Positions 18,700 through 27,043 of a DNA stretch of 64,000 bases are shown here, in pieces. Where the stretch lies: contig SVLO01000007.1 of NCBI GenBank assembly GCA_015067885.1, forward strand, positions 20,352 through 84,351, written 5' to 3'. A program made the translations under genes and the position numbers. Within the stretch, counting starts at the first letter, position 1. The number at the start of each line of letters is the position of its first letter. The DNA is from Oscillospiraceae bacterium (GTDB lineage Bacteria; Bacillota; Clostridia; Oscillospirales; Oscillospiraceae). The notes below the pieces were generated by a model. That model was not told the DNA's origin, did no database searches, and saw nothing but the letters and a program-made list of their open reading frames with translations.

Positions 18700-19220
18700 A
18701 TCGTCAGTGTGCTGTTTCGCCCTGCGGGGCGACCTACTTTGCCCCCCGGCGGCAAAGTAGGCAAAACGCCACCGGGGTTGGCGTGGGATGAGATTGGCCG
18801 CTTCGCGCCTGCATCTCATACACGCTGCACCCCGGACCCCAAGGGAACGGCTCGTAAGCGGCAGATATTCCTTGCGTCCGGCGCACCTGTGACGATACCA
18901 CGATGCGGCTTTAGGCTGCCGCCCCGCCAAGCATCAACTAAACTGCACTCCCACTGGACAAAAGCGCCTGCTGCGATGGGTGTTTCGTTCCTGCGGTGCA
19001 AGTCGGCGGGAGTTTGTTAGACGAGCAAAGTTACAGATAGCACAGAGTGCGGAAGCATAATCTGCGCCGGATGGGTCAGAGGTGACCGCCGACCGTGTGG
19101 GTGTGACCCCACGGATACCACCCAAAGGAAGTTTTAAGAAACCATGGGTTTCTTAACGCCTTTTTCGTGTCTTTTGTGGCGCTACAAAAGACACCCGCCC
19201 GGGGGCGGAACATCTTTTCA
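18700..19220. repeat. Long non-coding repeat-like element with several palindromes
   Basis: About 520 bases without a convincing gene between a small protein and metG. It contains perfect hairpins CCTACTTTGCC/GGCAAAGTAGG (18733-18761), TAAGAAACC/GGTTTCTTA (~19136-19155) and GTGTCTTTTGT/ACAAAAGACAC (19167-19194). Open frames on both strands read as Arg/Pro-rich nonsense without Shine-Dalgarno sites. The base pattern resembles intergenic repeats of gut Clostridia, but copy number cannot be tested within this window. Confidence 0.5.
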
Positions 19221-19272
19221 CAAAACAAGAGCCGCCTCAGTGAGGCGGCTCTTGTTGCAATTAAAACCAAAA

Positions 19273-21237
19273 TCAGCACATTTTCGCGCCGGCGGGGATC
19301 TTGTCATCCAGCATGAGCAGGTTCAGCTTCTCCTCGCCCTTCTCGGTGTGGACGGCGGAAATCAGCATGCCGCAGGACTCCTGTCCCATCATCTTGCGGG
19401 GGGGCAGGTTGACGATGGCCATGAGGGTCTTGCCCACCAGCTCCTCGGGCTTGTAGAACTTGGCGATGCCGGACAGGATCTGCCGGTCGGTGCCGGTGCC
19501 GTCGTCCAAAATGAACTTCAGCAGCTTGTCGCTCTTCTTCACGTTTTCGCAGGCCTTGACCTTCACGGCCCGGAAGTCGGACTTGCAGAAGGTGTCGAAG
19601 TCCACGCTCTCGGCCAGCTGCGGCTCCAGCTCCAGGTCGGGCAGGGCGGCCTTCTTGGCGGCCTCGGCAATGGCCTCCAGCTCGGCGATGGCCTTCTCAG
19701 CGTCGATGCGGGGGAACAGGTTGTCGCCGCGGCACACCTTGGCCTCCGCCTTCAGGGAGCCGTACACGGCGGCGCTGTCCCAGGTGGAACAGCAGGGGCA
19801 GGCGCCGATCTGCTCCAAAATCTTGGCGGCGGAGTCGGGCATGAAGGGGGTCAGCAGGATGGCGGAAATGCGCAGGCACTCCAGCAGATTATACATGACG
19901 GTGGCCAGGCGTTCGCCGTTGGCGCCCATATCCTTGGCCAGGGCCCAGGGGGCGTTCTCGTCGATGTACTTGTTGGCCCGGCCGATGACCTTGAACACCT
20001 CGGCCAGGGCGTTTTGGAAGGCGTACTGCTCCATCTGCTCCTCGTAGCGCCCACGCAAGCCGGAGGCCAGGGCCAGCAACTCGTCGTCCAGGGCGTCCGC
20101 CTTGCGGGCGGCGGGGAGCTGGCCGCCGAAATACTTATCCACCATGGACACGGTGCGGCTGAGCAGGTTGCCCAGGTCGTTGGCCAGGTCCACATTGATG
20201 GTGCCGATCAGGCTCTCGTTGGAGAAGTTGCCGTCGGAGCCGAAGGGGAAGGTGCGCAGCAGGAAGAAACGCAGGGCATCCACGCCGAACATCTCCGCCA
20301 GCACGTAGGGGTCCACCACGTTGCCCTTGGACTTACTCATCTTACCGCCGTCAAGCAGCAGCCAGCCGTGGCCAAAGACCTTCTTGGGCAGGGGCATATC
20401 CATGCTCATGAGCATGGCGGGCCAAATGATGGAGTGGAACCGGACGATCTCCTTGCCCACGAAATGGACGTCGGCGGGCCAAAAGTCCTTGTAATCGTCG
20501 TATTTATCGTTCAAAAAGCCCAAAGCGGTGGTGTAGTTGAACAGGGCGTCCACCCACACATAGACCACGTGGCCGGGGTCGAAGTCCACCGGCACGCCCC
20601 AGGTGAAGCTGGTGCGGGACACACACAGATCCTCCAGGCCGGGCTTGATGAAGTTGTTGACCATCTCGTTGACCCGGGAGCGAGGCTCCAAAAAGTCGGT
20701 GTTTTCCAGCAGGTCCTGCACCTTATCGGCGTACTTGGACAGGCGGAAGAAGTAGGCCTCCTCCTCCGCGTCCTCCACGGGGCGGCCGCAGTCGGGACAC
20801 TTGCCGTCCACCAGCTGGCTCTCGGTCCAGAAGGACTCGCAGGGCTTGCAGTACTTACCCTTGTAGCTGCCCTTGTAGATATCACCTTTCTCGTACATGG
20901 CCTTAAAAATCTTCTGAATGGCGGCCACGTGATAGTCATCGGTGGTGCGGATAAAGCGGTCGTTGGAGATGTTCATCAGCTTCCACAGGTCCAAAATGCC
21001 CCGCTCGCCCTTGACGATGTTGTCCACGAACTCCTGGGGAGTCACGCCGGCCTGGGCGGCCTTGTCCTCGATCTTTTGACCATGCTCGTCGGTGCCGGTC
21101 AGAAACAGCACGTCGCAGCCGGTCAGCCGCTTGTAGCGGGCCATGGCGTCGGTGGCCACGGTGCAGTAGGTGTGGCCGATGTGCAGCTTGTCGCTGGGGT
21201 AGTAGATGGGGGTGGTAATATAAAATTTCTTATTCAT
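19273..21237 (-). CDS. metG: Methionyl-tRNA synthetase
   Basis: 654-residue class I synthetase charging tRNA-Met. HIGH motif HIGH at 19-22, KMSKS at 299-303, zinc knuckle cysteines at 130, 133, 147 and 150. A C-terminal EMAPII/Trbp111-type tRNA-binding domain (about 545-654, DFRAVKVKACENV to GQESCGMLISA) gives dimerisation and tRNA affinity. The ATG at 21237 has GGAGG 8 bases upstream. Its start overlaps the end of the membrane-protein gene upstream by 8 bases. Confidence 0.97.
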   Translation of the reverse strand: MNKKFYITTPIYYPSDKLHIGHTYCTVATDAMARYKRLTGCDVLFLTGTDEHGQKIEDKAAQAGVTPQEFVDNIVKGERGILDLWKLMNISNDRFIRTTDDYHVAAIQKIFKAMYEKGDIYKGSYKGKYCKPCESFWTESQLVDGKCPDCGRPVEDAEEEAYFFRLSKYADKVQDLLENTDFLEPRSRVNEMVNNFIKPGLEDLCVSRTSFTWGVPVDFDPGHVVYVWVDALFNYTTALGFLNDKYDDYKDFWPADVHFVGKEIVRFHSIIWPAMLMSMDMPLPKKVFGHGWLLLDGGKMSKSKGNVVDPYVLAEMFGVDALRFFLLRTFPFGSDGNFSNESLIGTINVDLANDLGNLLSRTVSMVDKYFGGQLPAARKADALDDELLALASGLRGRYEEQMEQYAFQNALAEVFKVIGRANKYIDENAPWALAKDMGANGERLATVMYNLLECLRISAILLTPFMPDSAAKILEQIGACPCCSTWDSAAVYGSLKAEAKVCRGDNLFPRIDAEKAIAELEAIAEAAKKAALPDLELEPQLAESVDFDTFCKSDFRAVKVKACENVKKSDKLLKFILDDGTGTDRQILSGIAKFYKPEELVGKTLMAIVNLPPRKMMGQESCGMLISAVHTEKGEEKLNLLMLDDKIPAGAKMC

Positions 21238-22069
21238 CTTCGGTATCCTCCAAATTCTTGTCCTGTTCGGTTTCGTTCTCCTCTTCCTGCTCAGGACACA
21301 TTCGTTCGGGTCGTTCGGGGCCAAAGGCCGCACCCAGCAGCATATAGCTCTGCGCCGTCAGCCAAACCATGCCGCCCAGCCACACCAAAGTGTTGCTAAG
21401 ACCCACGCTGTCGGCAAGGGCCGCCGGGGTCAGGGCGATGGCCAGCAGGCTGTACACGCAGGTGCGGCCCGCGCTGCCCTTATCCAGGGCCAGGCTGGCG
21501 TATCCGTACAGGGCCAGTACCATGGCCACGGCGGACAAAAGCTGCCACATATACAGCTGCACCTCCGGCTGGCGGGCGTGCTGCTGATAGATACAGACCA
21601 ACCACAACAGCGTGGCAAAAGACGGCCCCATGAGCAGGACAGGCAACCCGTCCGACCAAAGCCCCCGGTAGATGCCGCGTGCCGCGGCTGCGGCCGCAGC
21701 GCCCCCAAGCACCAGCAGGACCGAGGCCAGCAGGAGCATGATCTTACGCTCCCCGCCTGTGTACACCTGCCACAGGCTGACCCCGCCGGCAATCAGCAGG
21801 ACCATGCCGCCGGCAAGGGCGGCCATAGCGTACCCAGCCGAGGGAGCGTAGAACCAATCCGCCGGACCGCGGCGGCCCATCCCGCGACAGCCCAAAACAA
21901 AGGTCACGGCCAGCGCCGCCATCAGCACCGGCAGCAACAGGCCGGGCAGGGTCACGCCCATCAGCCTTGTTACCGGATCGTAGGCACTATTCAATTCCCA
22001 TCTGCGCAGGGCAAACCCCGCGATACCGCCCACCCACGCAAGGGCAGGCAGCAGGATGTGCTTTTTCAT
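21230..22069 (-). CDS. Hypothetical multi-pass membrane protein upstream of metG
   Basis: 279 residues with about eight hydrophobic segments between residues 5 and 250 and an acidic tail (PEQEEENETEQDKNLEDTEDE). No family is recognised. It overlaps metG by 8 bases and shares its promoter, so the two are co-transcribed and probably translationally coupled. The Shine-Dalgarno AAGGAGG precedes the ATG. Confidence 0.85.
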   Translation of the reverse strand: MKKHILLPALAWVGGIAGFALRRWELNSAYDPVTRLMGVTLPGLLLPVLMAALAVTFVLGCRGMGRRGPADWFYAPSAGYAMAALAGGMVLLIAGGVSLWQVYTGGERKIMLLLASVLLVLGGAAAAAAARGIYRGLWSDGLPVLLMGPSFATLLWLVCIYQQHARQPEVQLYMWQLLSAVAMVLALYGYASLALDKGSAGRTCVYSLLAIALTPAALADSVGLSNTLVWLGGMVWLTAQSYMLLGAAFGPERPERMCPEQEEENETEQDKNLEDTEDE

Positions 22070-22101
22070 ACGCGTCCTCCTTGCAGAGAAACTAACAAGG
22101 T

Positions 22102-22130
22102 ATTATATACCTATTTTCAATAAAAAGCAA
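22102..22130 (-). promoter_or_regulatory. Promoter of the membrane protein-metG pair
   Basis: Minus strand TTGCTT (22125-22130), a 17-base spacer and TATAAT (22102-22107). The ~25-base leader has no room for a T-box riboswitch. Confidence 0.65.
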
Positions 22131-22145
22131 CCGACAGAACGGCTT

Positions 22146-23342
22146 TTATTCTGTTGTCACCGGCCCGCAGGTCCATTCCCGACCCGGGGTGGGAATAGAC
22201 TCCAGGCACAGATCATACAAATCGGTACAGCGGCACTCCAGTTCAAACAGCCGCCGGGCATCTCCCTCCAACCGCTTGGCGTGGGCGGGCTTAGTGATAA
22301 CGGGTAGAGCAGCCGCCTTGCGCATCTTGGCCAGCACCGCCCTCCCCCGCTGGTTGAACCCCAGCACCCGGATATAGGGAGGCGTTTCGGGAACGTCCGC
22401 CACTGTCATGCCCAGGTAGGCCCACAGCACCAGCCGCCGCAGCCGGGCGTGGGTGAAGCGGCGGGTCTTGGCCCGGTCAAAGAAGTCGGCCAGGTCGGTG
22501 CAGGTCCTCCCCGCCCGCTCCAGCCGTTGGGGCAGGCCCTCCAATGCGCCGGAGTCGGGCAGCTTGGCCCAATCCTCCGCCGTCATGGTGCGCAGCCGGG
22601 CCAAAACGGCGCGCTCCGCCCGCTGCAGGTCGGGGCGGGCGGCGTTTTGCAGCCACTCCAAACCGCCGGCAGGCAGGAATTCCTCCACCGCCCGCCAGTT
22701 CTCCCGCATGATTTCACGCCGCAGTTGGGTGGCGGAGCGGAAGACGGCCTCCTCGGTCACTTGATTATGCCCCGCCCCCTGTCGCAGGACGGTCATGGGT
22801 TCCACGTCACTTCCCAATGCGTTTAGGGCGCGGATATACTCCACCCCAAGGTTGTTGTTGGCCCCGGACAGCAGATTGCCCATGTCCTTACCCAACAACT
22901 GCTCCACCGCCCGCTGGCGGCAGACTGCAAAGGTTTCCCCCTTGTCAAGCATTGGTCCAAGGGCGGTGCGGTACTCACGGCTGTCCAAGCACGCCGCCAC
23001 CCGGCGCAGCTTGTCCACGTCGCCGCACTCACTGCCGAAGCTGATGGCATCGACGACGCCGCAGGCATGGAGAATGGATACCGCGCCCCGGGCGAAGGAC
23101 TCCGCCGAGGACATGGCCCAAACCGTGGGCAGTTCCAGCACAAGGTCCGCCCCGCCCATCAGGGCAAGCTGCGCACGGGTCCATTTGTCCACCACGGCGC
23201 AGTGGGCCTGCTGCACCCAGCTGCCGCTCATGACGGCGACCACCGCGCAGTCCCCGCCCATCGCGGCCCGGGTGACCGCGATTTGATGGGCGTGTCCCGT
23301 ATGGAAGGGGTTATATTCCGCCACGATGCCGGCGACCTTCAT
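22146..23342 (-). CDS. tmcAL: tRNA(Met) cytidine acetate ligase TmcAL
   Basis: 398 residues, forming N4-acetylcytidine at the wobble base of elongator tRNA-Met from acetate and ATP. The nucleotidyltransferase motif GIVAEYNPFHTGH is at residues 5-17, with SGSWVQQA and SFGSECGD downstream and a C-terminal tRNA-binding part. The start is ATG at 23342 with GGAG 9 bases upstream. It is transcribed divergently from ackA, an acetate-linked neighbour. Confidence 0.93.
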   Translation of the reverse strand: MKVAGIVAEYNPFHTGHAHQIAVTRAAMGGDCAVVAVMSGSWVQQAHCAVVDKWTRAQLALMGGADLVLELPTVWAMSSAESFARGAVSILHACGVVDAISFGSECGDVDKLRRVAACLDSREYRTALGPMLDKGETFAVCRQRAVEQLLGKDMGNLLSGANNNLGVEYIRALNALGSDVEPMTVLRQGAGHNQVTEEAVFRSATQLRREIMRENWRAVEEFLPAGGLEWLQNAARPDLQRAERAVLARLRTMTAEDWAKLPDSGALEGLPQRLERAGRTCTDLADFFDRAKTRRFTHARLRRLVLWAYLGMTVADVPETPPYIRVLGFNQRGRAVLAKMRKAAALPVITKPAHAKRLEGDARRLFELECRCTDLYDLCLESIPTPGREWTCGPVTTE

Positions 23343-23390
23343 AAAAATCCACTCCAAAGAAAAAATAATGAGAAAATGTCAAAAAACGGC

Positions 23391-23419
23391 TTGTCCTTTT
23401 TATAAAAAAGGATTAAAAT
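23391..23419 (+). promoter_or_regulatory. Promoter of ackA with an internal palindrome
   Basis: TTGTCC (23391-23396), a 17-base spacer and TAAAAT (23414-23419). The spacer holds a palindrome TCCTTTTT/AAAAAGGA (23394-23412), a possible operator. The leader is about 68 bases. Confidence 0.65.
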
Positions 23420-23493
23420 AGATTGCTGTAATTAGTTTAATATATTCCTCGCGCCGAGGCAATAAAAACATCGCTTTGAAGGAGAGAAAATCA

Positions 23494-24687
23494 ATGAACA
23501 TTCTGGTCATCAACGCCGGCAGCTCCTCCCTGAAGTATCAGCTGCTCAATCCCGAAACTCAGCAGGTCCTGGCCAAGGGTCTGTGCGAGCGTATCGGCAT
23601 CGACGGCAAGTTCACCTACAAGCCCGAGGGCAAGCAGGCCATCAAGGAGGCCGACGTGGCTATGCCCACCCATTCCGAGGCTATCAAGGCCGTGTTGGAC
23701 GCCCTGGTGGACAAGGACAACGGCGTGATCGGCTCCATGGACGAGATCGATGCGGTGGGTCACCGCGTGGTCCACGGCGGCGAGAAGTTTGCCAAGTCCG
23801 TCCTCATCACCGACGAGGTCATGGCCGCCATTGAGGAGTGCAACCCCCTGGCTCCCCTGCACAACCCCGCCAACATCATCGGCATCAAGGCCTGCCAGTC
23901 CCTGATGCCCTCCACCCCCATGGTGGCCGTGTTTGACACCGCCTTCCATCAGACCATGCCCCCCGTGGCCTATACTTACGCCCTGCCCTACGAGTACTAC
24001 GAGAATGACAAGGTCCGCCGCTACGGCTTCCACGGCACCAGCCACAAGTACGTGGCTCAGCGCGCCGCCGCCATGCTGGGCAAGCCCATGGAGCAGCTGA
24101 AGCTCATCTCCTGCCACCTGGGCAACGGCTCTTCCGTCACCGCCGTCAACTGCGGCAAGTCCGTGGACACCTCCATGGGCTTCACTCCCCTGGCCGGTCT
24201 GCCCATGGGCACCCGCTGCGGCGACATCGACGCCGGCATCATGGAGTACCTGATGAACAAGTACAACATGAACATCAAGGAGATGCTGAACGTCATGAAC
24301 AAGAAGTCCGGTGTGCTGGGTGTTTCCGGCGTGTCCTCCGACTTCCGTGACCTGGAGGCCGCCGGCAAGGAGGGCAACGCCCGCGCCGCCCTGGCTGTGG
24401 AGGTCTTTGAGTACGGCGTCAAGAAGCTGATCGGTTCCTACGCCGCCGCTATGGGCGGTGTGGATGCCGTTATCTTCACCGCCGGCGTGGGCGAAAACGG
24501 CGGCCACAACCGCGCCAACATCACCGCCGGTCTGGACTTCATGGGCATCAAGATCGACGCCGAGAAGAACAAGGTCCGCGGCGAGGAGATCGACATCTCC
24601 GCCGAGGGTGCCACCGTCCGCACCCTGGTCATCCCCACCAACGAAGAGCTGATGATCGCCATCGACACCGCCGCTCTGGCCAAGTAA
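23494..24687 (+). CDS. ackA: Acetate kinase
   Basis: 397 residues, interconverting acetyl phosphate + ADP and acetate + ATP, the main substrate-level ATP step of acetate fermentation. Motifs: N-terminal [41 protein letters not shown] and [10 protein letters not shown]. Codon use is strongly biased to C-ending codons, consistent with high expression. No pta gene is adjacent. The ATG at 23494 has GGAGAG upstream. Confidence 0.98.
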   Translation: MNILVINAGSSSLKYQLLNPETQQVLAKGLCERIGIDGKFTYKPEGKQAIKEADVAMPTHSEAIKAVLDALVDKDNGVIGSMDEIDAVGHRVVHGGEKFAKSVLITDEVMAAIEECNPLAPLHNPANIIGIKACQSLMPSTPMVAVFDTAFHQTMPPVAYTYALPYEYYENDKVRRYGFHGTSHKYVAQRAAAMLGKPMEQLKLISCHLGNGSSVTAVNCGKSVDTSMGFTPLAGLPMGTRCGDIDAGIMEYLMNKYNMNIKEMLNVMNKKSGVLGVSGVSSDFRDLEAAGKEGNARAALAVEVFEYGVKKLIGSYAAAMGGVDAVIFTAGVGENGGHNRANITAGLDFMGIKIDAEKNKVRGEEIDISAEGATVRTLVIPTNEELMIAIDTAALAK

Positions 24688-24702
24688 TTCCATCAAACCT
24701 GC

Positions 24703-24736
24703 AAAAGCGGGCGCCCAGCCGGGTGCCCGCTTTTTT
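24703..24736 (+). terminator. Terminator of ackA
   Basis: Stem AAAAGCGGGC-CCC/GGG-GCCCGCTTTT with one G-T wobble, loop AGCC, ending in six Ts, 15 bases after the stop. A second small hairpin (AGGAAACC/GGTTTCCT) follows at 24745-24763. Confidence 0.88.
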
Positions 24737-24842
24737 ATTCAAAAGGAAACCTCCGGTTTCCTAAACTCTACCTCCCTTCGGTTTACGCTTTCTTCTCGGG
24801 ATGGTAGGCTTGATACATCAAATTTTGAAAGGAGCTTACCCT

Positions 24843-25238
24843 ATGTCAAACAAATCCATGGGCGAGATCATCAGCGCGCTGCGCAAGGAAAAAGGTATGA
24901 CGCAGAAAGAGCTTGCCGACTGGTTCCACATCACCGATAAGGCCGTTTCCAAGTGGGAGCGCAACCTCGCCTGCCCGGACATCCAACTCATTCCCGACCT
25001 GGCAGAGGTGCTGGGTATTTCCGTGGAGGAGCTGTTGAACGCAAAGCCCGTGGCCCCGTCCGGTCACAGGGGCGCCGGATACCTGCTGGGTATCCTTGCC
25101 GGTGCAATTCCCCTCACCGTCGGAGTTGCCGTAACGGTCACGTCCGCCCTCGGCGCACTTGATACAGGGGCAGGATTTGCCCTGTTGGGTATTGGCCTGG
25201 CCTGCGTTGGTCTGAACGCCTTAAAGGGCAGACATTGA
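24843..25238 (+). CDS. XRE-family regulator with two membrane helices
   Basis: 131 residues. The N-terminal HTH (about 6-60, MTQKELADWFHITDKAVSKWE) is followed by two hydrophobic segments (YLLGILAGAIPLTVGVAVTV and GFALLGIGLACVGLNAL), so the DNA-binding domain would be tethered to the membrane. Its ligand and targets are unknown. AGGAG precedes the ATG at 24843. It has its own terminator and no operon partner. Confidence 0.85.
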   Translation: MSNKSMGEIISALRKEKGMTQKELADWFHITDKAVSKWERNLACPDIQLIPDLAEVLGISVEELLNAKPVAPSGHRGAGYLLGILAGAIPLTVGVAVTVTSALGALDTGAGFALLGIGLACVGLNALKGRH

Positions 25239-25239
25239 G

Positions 25240-25269
25240 AACCCGCCCCGCCGTTTGGCGGGGCGGGTT
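25240..25269 (+). terminator. Terminator of the membrane-bound XRE regulator
   Basis: 13-bp stem AACCCGCCCCGCC/GGCGGGGCGGGTT with loop GTTT followed by TCATT, directly after the stop codon. Confidence 0.75.
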
Positions 25270-25323
25270 TCATTCTCGTTATTGCGTAGGGTCCGATACC
25301 CACATCGGGCCGTCCCCCTCCCT

Positions 25324-25974
25324 TTAGTCAAGGAAGGCTTTTTTCTTGTAAATCACATAGGAATACACCAACGGCACCAGCACCGCCACGAAGAACAGCC
25401 CAAACAGCACCACGCGCAGGGACTCAAACCACGCGCCGATCAAAATCGCCACGCCGCAGGCCACCATACAGATACCCGCCACCCGATGAGTCCGAGCCCA
25501 GATGTCCGGGTCGTTCATGGTCCAGGGCACACGGATACCGCACACGCTGTTCACCCGGCACTTGGGCAAAAAGTTCCCTAGGGCCACGAAGAGTACGCCC
25601 ATCATCAAACAGGCAATCAGGCCAATATCCACCGCAAGCTCCAGGGCGTAGGCGTACACCATCCCCTCGGTAAGCAGACAGATAAAGGGTACGATCCAGC
25701 ACAGCAGACCAACAGGAAGCCCCTTTTCCCCGCCACCCACACGCAGGATGGCCCACAGGCACAGCAGATGCAGCACCAGCAAAAATGCCGGGATGCCGAA
25801 CACCACCACCCACTTGGGCGACCAGCCGTTTGGTACGTTGTCGAAGTCAAAGTGGGTGGCCACCACCTCGGGCAGTCTGTTCCAAAGGGCCAGGCCGGCC
25901 ACCGTGGGCAGCAACATCACCATCGAGGACAAAAGCAACGACCATTTATACCGTTTCAATGTTTGTTTCATCAT
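25324..25974 (-). CDS. sdpI: SdpI-family membrane protein (DUF1648)
   Basis: 216 residues with six membrane segments. The DUF1648 part has LPTVAGLALWNRLPEVVATH, and the SdpI part has NSVCGIRVPWTMNDPDIWARTHR. In B. subtilis SdpI gives immunity to the SdpC toxin and sequesters the repressor SdpR. No sdpC toxin gene is visible here. It overlaps the repressor gene by 29 bases. Confidence 0.88.
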   Translation of the reverse strand: MMKQTLKRYKWSLLLSSMVMLLPTVAGLALWNRLPEVVATHFDFDNVPNGWSPKWVVVFGIPAFLLVLHLLCLWAILRVGGGEKGLPVGLLCWIVPFICLLTEGMVYAYALELAVDIGLIACLMMGVLFVALGNFLPKCRVNSVCGIRVPWTMNDPDIWARTHRVAGICMVACGVAILIGAWFESLRVVLFGLFFVAVLVPLVYSYVIYKKKAFLD

Positions 25975-26236
25975 TTTCTCCTTTCAGCTCCGCAAGCCAA
26001 AGCATGACCTCCTCCAGTACCGAGGCGTTCAGCTCGTAATAGATATACTTCCCCTCCCGGCGGTCCCGAATCAGTCCCGCCTGCCGCAGCACCGCAAGGT
26101 GCCGGGAAATGGCCGCCCCGGTCACATCGAACCGCCCGGCAATATCCCCCGCGGGCAGAGGTCCCTTTTTCAGCAAATTCAAAATCTGTCGCCGAATGGG
26201 GTCGCTCAAAGCCCGCATGGTATCCTGTATGGCCAT
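25946..26236 (-). CDS. sdpR: ArsR-family repressor (SdpR-like)
   Basis: 96-residue winged helix: ALSDPIRRQILNLLKKG, the recognition helix GAAISRHLAVLRQAGL and the wing DRREGKYIYYELN. There are no metal-site cysteines, which suits the SdpR branch. It is first in a two-gene operon with sdpI. A 23-bp palindrome sits right after the promoter, so autoregulation is likely. The ATG at 26236 has AGGAG 7 bases upstream. Confidence 0.9.
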   Translation of the reverse strand: MAIQDTMRALSDPIRRQILNLLKKGPLPAGDIAGRFDVTGAAISRHLAVLRQAGLIRDRREGKYIYYELNASVLEEVMLWLAELKGENDETNIETV

Positions 26237-26253
26237 GTCATCGCTCCTTTCGT

Positions 26254-26276
26254 TTAACATTTAAGTTAATTGTTAA
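26254..26276. promoter_or_regulatory. Operator palindrome of the sdpRI operon
   Basis: 23-bp near-perfect palindrome TTAACA(A/T)TTAA-N-TTAA(A/T)TGTTAA with one mismatch between arms, located at about +1 to +25 of the promoter. It fits an ArsR-type dimer site. Confidence 0.65.
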
Positions 26277-26280
26277 TCGT

Positions 26281-26309
26281 ATGATACCATCTGCCCCTCA
26301 GTCTGTCAA
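26281..26309 (-). promoter_or_regulatory. Promoter of sdpRI
   Basis: Minus strand perfect TTGACA (26304-26309), a 17-base spacer ending in TGG, and TATCAT (26281-26286). Confidence 0.8.
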
Positions 26310-26338
26310 GTGGGAGTGATTTCCGGCCCAAGAAAAAA

Positions 26339-26367
26339 TTGTATTGCCGGGCCAAGCGTGCTATAAT
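26339..26367 (+). promoter_or_regulatory. Promoter of the SGNH hydrolase gene
   Basis: TTGTAT (26339-26344), a 17-base spacer and a perfect TATAAT (26362-26367), 33 bases before the start codon. Confidence 0.75.
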
Positions 26368-26399
26368 CGACCCATGACACAAACAAGGAGGGCAACCCC

Positions 26400-26966
26400 A
26401 TGAAAGTGACGCTGCTGGGCGACTCCATCCGAATGGCGGGCTACGGCCCCCTGGTCCCCGCCCTGCTGGGGGACGGCTTTGAGGTCTATCAGCCCCAGGA
26501 CAACTGCCGTTTCGCCAAATACACCCTGCGGGGTCTGTTCGACTGGGAAAAGCAGATGGCGGGCAGCCAAATCGTCCACTGGAACAACGGTCTGTGGGAC
26601 TTCTGCGACCTGTTCGGGGACGGCCCCTTCTCCACCGAGGATGAGTACACGACCAATATGCTGCGCATCGCCGACCTTCTGCTGGCCCGGCACGACAAGG
26701 TCATCTTCGCCACCACCACCCCGGTAACGGAGCAGAACCCCCACGACAAAAACCCGGTCATCGAACGATACAACCGCCTCATCGTCCCCCTGCTGGAGGA
26801 AAAGGGCATCCTCATCAACGACCTGCACGCCACCGTGGTACAAGACATCGACCGCTATATCCGCAAGGACGACAACATCCACCTGACCGATGCCGGTGCC
26901 GCCGTGTGCGCCCGACAGGTGGCCGACGCCATCCTGGCCGTTTCCAAAACCGTCACCCAACCGTAA
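26400..26966 (+). CDS. SGNH/GDSL-family hydrolase
   Basis: 188-residue cytoplasmic esterase-like protein without a signal peptide. Block I GDS is at 7-9 (nucleophile S9), the Asn block is HWNNGLWD (60-67), and block V DDNIH gives D158 and H161. The substrate is unknown; carbohydrate esters or thioesters are typical of the family. Shine-Dalgarno AGGAGGGCAACCCC precedes the ATG. It is followed by a separate promoter for the transporter. Confidence 0.87.
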   Translation: MKVTLLGDSIRMAGYGPLVPALLGDGFEVYQPQDNCRFAKYTLRGLFDWEKQMAGSQIVHWNNGLWDFCDLFGDGPFSTEDEYTTNMLRIADLLLARHDKVIFATTTPVTEQNPHDKNPVIERYNRLIVPLLEEKGILINDLHATVVQDIDRYIRKDDNIHLTDAGAAVCARQVADAILAVSKTVTQP

Positions 26967-26973
26967 AACCGTC

Positions 26974-27002
26974 TTGCCCCTCGACAAAAATCGTGCTATA
27001 AT
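26974..27002 (+). promoter_or_regulatory. Promoter of the SLC13-like transporter gene
   Basis: TTGCCC (26974-26979), a 17-base spacer and a perfect TATAAT (26997-27002), directly after the hydrolase stop. Confidence 0.65.
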
Positions 27003-27043
27003 TTGCAGCTGTGTGCGTTATTTCTCTGAAAAGAGGTCTTACT

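Noticed and set aside
19144..21399. 751-codon plus-strand frame opposite metG
   Set aside because: The minus strand encodes methionyl-tRNA synthetase with all motifs; the plus frame is Gly/Val/His-rich antisense.
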